Positions 1 to 5,976 of a DNA stretch of 5,976 nucleotides are shown here, piece after piece. Location of the stretch: assembly GCA_018710805.1 (NCBI GenBank), contig DVJG01000155.1:1-5976 (forward strand). Reading direction: 5' to 3'. Source of the stretch: Candidatus Faecousia faecipullorum. GTDB lineage: Bacteria > Bacillota > Clostridia > Oscillospirales > Oscillospiraceae. The position numbers were made by a program, and so were the translations under genes. A model generated the notes under the pieces. It was not told where the DNA came from, did not search any database, and saw nothing but the letters and a program-made list of their open reading frames with translations. The stretch's first letter is position 1, and every line of letters begins with the position of its first letter.

Positions 1-18
1 CACTGCAAAAAATAAGAG

Positions 19-47
19 TTGAGTTGCGGAAAAAAATCTGTTATAAT
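19..47 (+). promoter_or_regulatory. Sigma-A promoter for the rlmB unit, extended -10
   Basis: The -35 hexamer TTGAGT (19-24) matches four of six consensus bases. It lies exactly 17 bases from a perfect TATAAT (42-47), which is preceded by TG one base away (39-40), giving an extended -10. Transcription would start near 53-55 and leave a leader of about 30 bases. The leader contains AGGAG at 72-76, nine bases before the ATG. No operator-like dyad is visible around it, so constitutive expression is the simplest reading. Bases 1-18 hold nothing recognisable. Confidence 0.8.
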
Positions 48-85
48 AACATAGATAATTTGTATTTATATAGGAGAAACTGCCT

Positions 86-901
86 ATGAATGAAAATCGC
101 CGTCCCCAAAGGGAGAATCGGGGCCCCCGCCGGGCCGATAAATTTGCCGATCGGCCCCAGATGGAGGAAGTGGAAGGCCAGCTGGAAGGCCGCAACGCCA
201 TTGCAGAGGCCATCAAAAGCGGGCGGACCATCGATAAGGTGTTCGTAGCCGATGGGGATACGGATCGAAGTTTACAGCGCTTGGCAGCCCAGGCGAAGGA
301 AGCCGGAGCCGTGGTGGTGCCTGTGGACCGCCGGAAGCTGGACGCCATGTCCACAACCCGGGCCCATCAGGGCATTATCGCCATGGCCGCCGCCCACGAC
401 TACTGCACCCTGGATGATATTTTAGAGGAAGCCGCCTCCCGGGGCCAGGCGCCGCTCATCGTCATCTGCGACGAGCTCTCGGACCCCCACAACCTGGGCG
501 CCATTCTCCGAAGCGCCGAGTGTGCCGGGGCCCATGGGGTGGTCATTCCCAAGCGCCGCAGCGTGGGTCTCACTGCCACCGTGGCCAAGGCCTCCGCAGG
601 GGCTGTGGAGTATATGAAGGTGGCCCGGGTCACCAACATCAGCGCCGCCATTGCCGAGCTGAAAGAGCGCGGCGTCTGGGTTTACGGCACCGCCGCCGAG
701 GGCTCCATTCCCATGTACCAGGCGGATTTAAAAGGTCCTGCCGCCATTGTCATCGGAAACGAAGGCGACGGCATGAGCCCCCTTGTTCGTAAGAACTGCG
801 ACCAGATGGTGAGCATTCCCATGAACGGCCGCATTTCATCTCTCAACGCCTCCGCCGCGGCGTCCATTTTGCTGTACGAGGCGGTCCGTCAACGCATTTA
901 A
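86..901 (+). CDS. rlmB: 23S rRNA (guanosine-2'-O-)-methyltransferase RlmB (SpoU/TrmH family)
   Basis: Cytosolic enzyme expected to transfer a methyl group from S-adenosylmethionine to the 2'-hydroxyl of a conserved guanosine in 23S rRNA (G2251 in E. coli RlmB). A basic, Arg-rich, probably disordered tail (1-30) precedes an L30e-like substrate-binding domain starting at EGRNAIAEAI (34-43) and running to about residue 108. The SPOUT knot domain covers about 122-271. Motif 1 is DPHNLGAILRSAE (133-145, with N136 and R142), motif 2 is VIGNEGDGM (222-230), and motif 3 runs from SIPMNGRISSLNAS to E265 (243-265). All family signatures are intact. The 271-residue length is slightly above the usual ~245 because of the tail. 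The start is fixed by AGGAG nine bases upstream; M26 is a possible but unsupported internal start. First gene of its unit, 17 bases before the next. RlmB and TrmH-like paralogues are hard to separate by eye, but the EGRN-type N-terminal domain favours RlmB. Confidence 0.9.
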   Translation: MNENRRPQRENRGPRRADKFADRPQMEEVEGQLEGRNAIAEAIKSGRTIDKVFVADGDTDRSLQRLAAQAKEAGAVVVPVDRRKLDAMSTTRAHQGIIAMAAAHDYCTLDDILEEAASRGQAPLIVICDELSDPHNLGAILRSAECAGAHGVVIPKRRSVGLTATVAKASAGAVEYMKVARVTNISAAIAELKERGVWVYGTAAEGSIPMYQADLKGPAAIVIGNEGDGMSPLVRKNCDQMVSIPMNGRISSLNASAAASILLYEAVRQRI

Positions 902-918
902 GCCAGGAGGAAACCCAT

Positions 919-2928
919 ATGGATAAGCAAGAAGCGCTCCAGGACGAAGAGTTTGATCTGGAGTCCATTCTGAACGAATTTCACGACGACCCGGAAACGG
1001 CGCAGGCGCCTTTGGACACTATGCCGGAGCTCTCCTTCTCTGAGGAAGAGGATGAGGCACCTTCGGAAGATGCTTCTTCCGAAGAGGACCAGGAGCCGGA
1101 CCTTTCCGGTGCCACGGTCCGCTTTGACCCGGTAACCGAAGAAGAGGCCGAACCCCTCCCGGAAGAAACGGCCCAGGAGGCAGGCTCTGTGGTGCCGCCG
1201 GAGGAGCTGGACCATCCCGCCTTTGACGTGGAAGAGGCCTTCATTCCCGCGCCTTCGGTGTTCACGCCCAAATCCCGCCTGAAAGAGCTGAAAAAGAAAT
1301 TGGTGGCGGGCCCGGAAAAACAGTATTACGCCCTGTCGGAGAAAGGCACCGGAAAGCTCCAGGCGGCAATTCTGCTGAGTCTGCTCATGACCGCCATCGC
1401 CGCGGGAATTGCCGCTTTCTACGCCCTGGGCTACGTGGCGGAAAACCGCATTAAGTTTGTGGTATTCAGCCAGGTCCTTTGTATGCTTATTTCGGCGCTT
1501 CTGGGCTGCCAGCTCATGCTTGACGCCATCGGCGCCCTCTTTACCAAGGGCCGCTTCTCTCTGAACACATTGCTTGTCATCACCTTCGGCGTCTGTGTTG
1601 CAGACAGCGTGTTCTGCCTGCAGGAACAGCGGGTTCCCTGCTGCGGCGCCTTCTGCCTGGAAATGACCATGGCCCTGTGGGCCCGGTATCAGCGCCGGAA
1701 CACGGAGCTGTCGGAACTGGACACCATGCGCAAAGCCGTGCGGCTCCATGCCCTGGTAAAGACCGACGACTACTTTGAAGGCAAGCCCGGCATCCAGCAG
1801 GTGGAGGGCGAGGTAGAGGACTTTATGGATACCTACCAGACCACCACGGCTCCGGAAAAGCTCCAGGGCGTCTATGCCTTTGTGGCGATGCTGGCCGCCA
1901 TGGCCATTTCGGTGCTGGCGGGCCTGACCCACGGCACCAGCATGGCAGTGCAGGTCCTATCCACGTCGCTTCTGGCGGCGGTGCCTGCCACCTTCTTCAT
2001 TGCTTCCGCCCGGCCCAAGGCCATTTTGGAACAGCGGCTCCACATGGTGGGCACGGTGCTCTGCGGCTGGAAGGGCGTAAAGGCCCTCAGCGGCAAGGCT
2101 GCCTTCCCTCTGGGAGACCATGACCTGTTCCCCCAGGGAAGCACCAAGCTCAACGGCGTCAAGTTCTATGGCAGCCGGGACCCCGATGAAGTGGTGTCCA
2201 TGACCACTTCCCTCATCGCCACCGCAGGCGGCGGCCTGGAAGCCGTATTCCAGCAGCTGCTCAAAAACCGGGGCGGTGAACTGCAGGCCGTGGAGTCCTT
2301 CCGCAACTACGGCAAGGGCGGCATCGGCGGTATGGTCAACGGGGAGCCTGTGCTCCTGGGCACCTTGAGCTTCCTCCAGGACATGGATGTGGACATCCCC
2401 CAGGGCACCATGGTGAACCAGGCGGTCTATGCCGCCATCGACGGGGAGCTCAGCGCCGTCTACGCCATTTCCTATGCCAAAATGCGCTCCGCCTCTGCGG
2501 GTCTCGTCACCCTCTCCGGCTATCGGAAGCTGATCCCTGTGGTGCTGTGCAGAGACTTCATGCTGACGGAGGAATTCCTCCGCTCCAAATTCGGTCTGAA
2601 GTCCCGCCGTCTTGCCTTCCCGGACCAGGAGACCCGGGAGGAACTCTTAAAGAAGCAGCCCAGCGCCGACGCGCCGGTGCTGGCCCTTATCACCCGGGAG
2701 GAGCTGGTCAGCGCCGCCTACGCCGTCACCGGTTCCCGGGCCCTCAGAACCTCCACCAACCTGGGAATGGTCATCCATCTGCTGGGCGGTGTTGTGGGCC
2801 TGCTCATTATGCTGGTTTTGGCCATTCTCGGAAGCACCGAGCTTTTGACCCCCACCAATCTGCTGCTCTATCAGCTTGTATGGGCTGTGCCTGGCCTGCT
2901 GGTCACCGAGTGGACCCGGACCGTATAA
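919..2928 (+). CDS. Degenerate P1B-type P-type ATPase homologue (probable pseudo-ATPase), membrane protein of unknown function
   Basis: Polytopic membrane protein of 669 residues. Seen: an acidic tail (39 D/E against two K/R in residues 1-110), a Lys-rich segment (118-134), then eight likely membrane helices at about 147-171, 179-206, 214-234, 241-256, 317-336, 341-362, 613-637 and 641-662. A large cytoplasmic region lies between helices 6 and 7. Known: this 4+2+2 arrangement is that of heavy-metal P1B ATPases. By-eye alignment continues through KGVKAL (385-390, cf. KGGEAL), the N-domain segment GGMVNGEPVLLG (470-481) and the P-domain segment around VVLCRDF (541-547, cf. VMLTGDN). Catalytic parts are missing: the actuator domain is reduced to about 45 residues without TGES; CPC is VPA (355-357); DKTGT is DLFPQ (402-406); HP, the P-domain Lys and GDGxND are absent. 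I infer a non-pumping scaffold, sensor or regulator. The frame is open throughout, so it is not a decayed pseudogene. AGGAGG at 905-910 fixes the start. It shares a transcript with rlmB and a lipoprotein. Real homology is likely but not computed. Confidence 0.75.
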   Translation: MDKQEALQDEEFDLESILNEFHDDPETAQAPLDTMPELSFSEEEDEAPSEDASSEEDQEPDLSGATVRFDPVTEEEAEPLPEETAQEAGSVVPPEELDHPAFDVEEAFIPAPSVFTPKSRLKELKKKLVAGPEKQYYALSEKGTGKLQAAILLSLLMTAIAAGIAAFYALGYVAENRIKFVVFSQVLCMLISALLGCQLMLDAIGALFTKGRFSLNTLLVITFGVCVADSVFCLQEQRVPCCGAFCLEMTMALWARYQRRNTELSELDTMRKAVRLHALVKTDDYFEGKPGIQQVEGEVEDFMDTYQTTTAPEKLQGVYAFVAMLAAMAISVLAGLTHGTSMAVQVLSTSLLAAVPATFFIASARPKAILEQRLHMVGTVLCGWKGVKALSGKAAFPLGDHDLFPQGSTKLNGVKFYGSRDPDEVVSMTTSLIATAGGGLEAVFQQLLKNRGGELQAVESFRNYGKGGIGGMVNGEPVLLGTLSFLQDMDVDIPQGTMVNQAVYAAIDGELSAVYAISYAKMRSASAGLVTLSGYRKLIPVVLCRDFMLTEEFLRSKFGLKSRRLAFPDQETREELLKKQPSADAPVLALITREELVSAAYAVTGSRALRTSTNLGMVIHLLGGVVGLLIMLVLAILGSTELLTPTNLLLYQLVWAVPGLLVTEWTRTV

Positions 2929-2946
2929 ATAAAGGAGGGAATATCC

Positions 2947-3741
2947 ATGAAGCGTAAATTTTTGACTTTGGCTGCGGTATTTGCCGCACTGATTCTGTGC
3001 CTCACCGCCTGCGGCAAGGACGGCGGCGAACAGATCAGCGAGGGTGACGGCACCCTGGGCCTCACCAAATGGAACCTCACCGCCGAAACCTGGTCCAGCC
3101 CCAACGGCGCCACCATCCACCTGGCGGCAACCCCTCTGACCCACGGCAAGGACCACTCCGCCCTGTTCCTGGTCAGACTGGAGGGCGAAGAGGTGGACCG
3201 GGCCATCTGCCAGTGGGAGGATAATCAGTACACCGCATCCCTGGACCTGAACGCCGCCAACGGCTACTGCTACTATCTGGCCATGAGCAACGGCAAGGAC
3301 CAGGTGGAGATCCCCGTAAATACCCCCAAGGACCCGGTGGACCTGGCGCTCATTGATTTGCAGAGCTCCCTGGAGGCATCCTGCTCTCTGACGGTGGAGA
3401 GCTCCGAAGTCCAGGGGAACACCCTGAAGATTACGAAGGGCGAGGCAAGCATTCGTCTGCCCCGTATCCGGCCGGAAGGCCTGACCTGCACCTCCGCCGT
3501 TCTGGAGCTTCGCTCCGGAGGCGAGATTGTTGGCACCTATGATTTGACCCTGCCCGAGCCTGACGAGCTGGCCAGCTACAATCTGGATATCCAGGGCGCG
3601 TCGTTCTCCGTGGCGGTTCCCGAGGACGGCCAGCAGATCTTCGTGCAGCTCACGGCCATGCTCTCAAACGGTCAGATGCTCTCCGCCGAAGGAAGCTCCT
3701 GGCTTTCTTCCGAGGGCAGCCTGGTCCAGGGCGTAGGTTAA
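2947..3741 (+). CDS. Putative lipoprotein of unknown function, beta-rich
   Basis: A 264-residue exported protein. The N-terminus has a basic start (MKRK), a hydrophobic core (residues 5-18) and a lipobox LTAC (19-22), so signal peptidase II should cleave before Cys22 and anchor the protein to the outer face of the membrane. A short polar linker (23-35) follows. The mature part is rich in alternating polar and hydrophobic strands and reads as two beta-sandwich-like halves, about 40-125 and 135-255; each has a strand-turn-strand stretch followed by a SNG(K/Q) turn (114-117 and 240-243). This duplication is a by-eye impression. No catalytic motif, and no recognised solute-binding or peptidase family. 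AAAGGAGGG (2931-2939) lies seven bases before the ATG and 18 bases separate it from the pseudo-ATPase gene. The pairing suggests the two work together at the membrane, with the lipoprotein outside and the large domain of its partner inside. The terminator eight bases after the stop makes it the last gene of the unit. I do not recognise the family. Confidence 0.85.
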   Translation: MKRKFLTLAAVFAALILCLTACGKDGGEQISEGDGTLGLTKWNLTAETWSSPNGATIHLAATPLTHGKDHSALFLVRLEGEEVDRAICQWEDNQYTASLDLNAANGYCYYLAMSNGKDQVEIPVNTPKDPVDLALIDLQSSLEASCSLTVESSEVQGNTLKITKGEASIRLPRIRPEGLTCTSAVLELRSGGEIVGTYDLTLPEPDELASYNLDIQGASFSVAVPEDGQQIFVQLTAMLSNGQMLSAEGSSWLSSEGSLVQGVG

Positions 3742-3748
3742 CCGTTAT

Positions 3749-3783
3749 ACTGCCTGCTTCGTGTTCCGGAGCAGGCAGTTTTT
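3749..3783 (+). terminator. Intrinsic terminator of the rlmB-lipoprotein unit
   Basis: A perfect 10-bp stem, ACTGCCTGCT (3749-3758) with AGCAGGCAGT (3770-3779), extends inward by three more pairs (one G-U) to leave a five-base loop at 3762-3766. It runs directly into TTTTT (3779-3783). It begins eight bases after the lipoprotein stop codon, as expected for a rho-independent terminator closing unit 1. Confidence 0.92.
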
Positions 3784-3985
3784 CTATGTCGCTCTCAGGA
3801 GGAAAAGCGGCGATAATATTGAGATTTTCCCGGTTTCCCATTGATGCCGCGTCAAAACGACACCCTTTCAGTTGCCGGAACCGGGGACTTTTGTGCAAGC
3901 TGTTACATTTTTCACAAATTTCCGCTTTCTTCCGGCGGGAATCTGTCGATACTATAAAAAAGTTGAGAAAACCCCATTTTTGTGA
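3784..3985. other. Intergenic region between the two transcription units, no gene
   Basis: This stretch belongs to the 331-base gap 3742-4072. Reading frames here lack a ribosome binding site and resemble no protein. It contains an imperfect long inverted repeat (3828-3838 with 3877-3887) followed by CTTTTG, a low-scoring Rex-like 18-mer (3900-3917), and a poor promoter-like pair, TTCCGG-N17-TATAAA (3930-3958), whose -35 matches only two of six bases. It becomes more AT-rich toward the trmL promoter. No tRNA, riboswitch or T-box core was recognised. Confidence 0.7.
3900..3917. promoter_or_regulatory. Possible Rex-like (NADH-sensing repressor) site
   Basis: The 18-mer consists of CTGTTAC, ATTT and TTCACAA. 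The right half matches the TTCACAA form of the Rex half-site completely. The left half matches the clostridial TTGTTAA form at five of seven positions. Rex is known to control fermentation and some glycolytic genes in Gram-positive bacteria, and pgk lies in the downstream unit. Against it, the left half is imperfect and the site is about 70 bases upstream of the best promoter. Listed as a weak candidate only. Confidence 0.2.
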
Positions 3986-4014
3986 TTGATTTTATGCCTC
4001 ATTTGGCATACAAT
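3986..4014 (+). promoter_or_regulatory. Sigma-A promoter for trmL-pgk
   Basis: TTGATT (3986-3991, four of six consensus bases) is followed after exactly 17 bases by TACAAT (4009-4014, five of six). A transcript would begin near 4020-4022 and carry a leader of about 50 bases before the TTG start of trmL. It is the best promoter in the gap and the only convincing one seen for pgk; none was recognised inside trmL. Confidence 0.75.
3993..4010. promoter_or_regulatory. Candidate operator: perfect dyad TATGCC-N6-GGCATA inside the trmL-pgk promoter
   Basis: Two perfect inverted 6-base arms (3993-3998 and 4005-4010) are separated by six bases. The dyad fills the spacer between the -35 and -10 and covers the first two bases of the -10, so a bound dimer would block RNA polymerase. 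The pattern is not one I can assign: it does not fit LexA, CcpA, NrdR or Rex consensus sites. It could form a short hairpin only in a transcript started further upstream. Confidence 0.45.
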
Positions 4015-4060
4015 AAGAATCGAACGGAATCCGGGTCCGGATGTTCCGGATGCAGGACAG

Positions 4061-4075
4061 AGGTGATGACGGTTG
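4061..4075 (+). promoter_or_regulatory. Ribosome binding site and TTG start codon of trmL
   Basis: AGGTGAT (4061-4067) pairs with the 3' end of 16S rRNA and lies five bases before TTG (4073-4075). An in-frame TGA at 4067-4069 rules out any earlier start. The TTG codon gives the canonical family N-terminus MLNIVLVEPEIPQN. The nearby ATG at 4066 is out of frame and yields only nine codons. Confidence 0.85.
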
Positions 4076-4584
4076 CTGAATATCGTGCTGGTTGAGCCGG
4101 AAATCCCCCAGAATTGCGGAAACATTGCCCGAACCTGCGCCGCTACAGGCAGCCGCCTGCACCTGATCCATCCCCTGGGCTTTGACACTTCCGAAAAAGC
4201 GGTCCGCCGGGCCGGTCTTGACTACTGGCATCTGGTGGATGTGCGGGAGTATGAAAGCCTCCAGGACTTTTTCTCGAAAAACCAGGTGGAGCAAATGTGG
4301 TGCCTGTCCACGAAAGCGCCCCGGTGCTACACCGAGGCCCGCTACGCGGAGGACTGCTACCTGTTCTTCGGCAAAGAGACAAAAGGCCTGCCGGAGCCCT
4401 TCCTGAATGAACACTATGACCAGTGTGTCCGCATTCCCATGCGCCCGGAAGCCCGGAGCCTGAACCTGAGCAACGCCGTGGCCATCACCGTGTATGAGGC
4501 CCTGCGGCAAAGCGAATTTCCCCAGCTGAAAGACTATGGCAAAATGCGGGAGCTTGCTCCCGATTTGAAAATGGAGGAAAAACT

Positions 4585-4588
<4 letters not shown>
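4073..4588 (+). CDS. trmL: tRNA (cytidine/uridine-34-2'-O)-methyltransferase TrmL
   Basis: A minimal SPOUT methyltransferase (YibK/TrmL family) of 171 residues; E. coli TrmL has 157. It is expected to act in the cytosol on the wobble base of certain tRNA-Leu species, using S-adenosylmethionine and working as a dimer. Motif 1 is VEPEIPQNCGNIARTCAATG (7-26, with N14 and R20; C15 replaces the more usual Thr). Motif 2 is FGKETKGLPE (99-108). Motif 3 spans IPMRPEARSLNLSNAVAITV (121-140), with S129, N131, N134 and then E142. All three knot motifs are intact. The extra length is a C-terminal tail (about 150-171). Translation starts at TTG, which usually lowers yield. The stop codon overlaps the pgk start in ATGA (4585-4588), which suggests coupled translation. 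It belongs to the same broad SpoU superfamily as rlmB but is far shorter and lacks the L30e-like domain. Confidence 0.93.
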
Positions 4589-5784
<1,196 letters not shown>

Positions 5785-5796
5785 GCAATGATTTTT

Positions 5797-5839
5797 CCCG
5801 GCGGGCCTCCGGGTTCGCCGGGATTTCCCTGCGTTTTTT
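5797..5839 (+). terminator. Probable intrinsic terminator after pgk
   Basis: CCCGGCG (5797-5803) pairs perfectly with CGCCGGG (5816-5822) around a 12-base loop, starting 13 bases after the pgk stop. The stem is followed by ATTT, then by TTTTTT at 5834-5839 after a 12-base gap. The displaced T-run makes it less canonical than the first terminator; the strong GC stem and position still favour termination. Confidence 0.6.
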
Positions 5840-5976
5840 CACAGAAAACTTTGCGGCCAGGCCGCCTGAATTTGTAAATTCACTCAGGGCATACCGCTCT
5901 GATGTTAAGGAACCTCTGAATAAATCGGCTTCGGCTGGGCAGCGAATCTTTTGCCCCATCCGTGCAGTTCTGAAAA
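5840..5976. other. Non-coding tail with several short palindromes
   Basis: No credible gene is seen here. The stretch contains GCGGCC-A-GGCCGC (5853-5865), GAATTT-GT-AAATTC (5868-5881) nested between CCTG and CAGG, and GGGCA (5937-5941) with TGCCC (5952-5956). A segment beginning GGAACCTCTGAATAAAT (5909-5925) has the look of the outer end of a repeat or mobile element, but no partner copy lies in the window, so this is not called as an element. Confidence 0.4.

Noticed and set aside
898..1932. Long open frame of 344 codons on the - strand opposite the pseudo-ATPase gene
   Set aside because: It is a shadow: rich in His, Gly, Arg and Gln as antisense frames of GC-rich genes are, with no recognisable domain, and it lies wholly inside a well-supported + strand gene.
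919..2928. Annotation as a functional copper/zinc/cadmium-exporting ATPase
   Set aside because: Phosphorylation, dephosphorylation, hinge and metal-site motifs are all missing or altered, so pump activity is not supported despite the fold resemblance.
3930..3958. Second promoter TTCCGG-N17-TATAAA upstream of trmL
   Set aside because: Only two of six -35 bases match and no extended -10 is present. The promoter at 3986-4014 is clearly better.
3786..3989. 67-codon open frame in the intergenic region
   Set aside because: It starts within a few bases of the terminator T-run, has no ribosome binding site ahead of it, and its product resembles nothing.
4066..4095. Nine-codon ATG frame overlapping the trmL start, a possible leader peptide
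   Set aside because: The AGAGG motif is too close to this ATG for good initiation, and the frame has no regulatory codon run. The TTG at 4073 has the correct spacing and gives the family N-terminus.

Overview
The window reads as chromosomal DNA of a GC-rich member of the Clostridia, most likely an Oscillospiraceae-type gut anaerobe. This is inferred from strong AGGAGG-type ribosome binding sites, AT-rich sigma-A promoters between GC-rich genes, a Gram-positive style lipoprotein, and the character of the RlmB, TrmL and Pgk proteins. No tool was run, so the taxon is not confirmed. All five genes lie on the + strand in two transcription units.

Unit 1 (about 19-3783): an extended -10 promoter (TTGAGT-N17-TATAAT) drives rlmB (23S rRNA 2'-O-ribose methyltransferase), then a 669-residue polytopic membrane protein, then a 264-residue lipoprotein. 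The genes are separated by only 17 and 18 bases, and the unit ends at a strong intrinsic terminator (3749-3783). The membrane protein is the most unusual item. Its helix layout and much of its cytoplasmic half follow a P1B-type (heavy-metal) P-type ATPase, yet every catalytic signature is lost or altered: no TGES actuator loop, VPA where CPC is expected, D-LFPQ where DKTGT is expected, no HP motif, CRDF for TGDN, and no GDGxND. It looks like a pseudo-ATPase retaining the scaffold, with an acidic tail of about 110 residues at the N-terminus, co-transcribed with a surface lipoprotein.

The 331-base intergenic region 3742-4072 holds the terminator, some weak inverted repeats, a speculative Rex-like site, and a well-formed sigma-A promoter (TTGATT-N17-TACAAT). 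The spacer and -10 edge of that promoter carry a perfect 6-6-6 dyad, TATGCC-N6-GGCATA, a good candidate operator.

Unit 2 (about 3986-5839): trmL (tRNA wobble-base 2'-O-methyltransferase, TTG start) overlaps pgk (phosphoglycerate kinase) through an ATGA junction, so translation of a central glycolytic enzyme may be coupled to a tRNA modification gene. A GC-rich hairpin downstream of pgk probably ends the unit. The last ~137 bases are non-coding and rich in short palindromes.

Three of the genes are housekeeping functions (rRNA and tRNA methylation, glycolysis). The membrane protein/lipoprotein pair has no assignable function from sequence and is where new biology is most likely.
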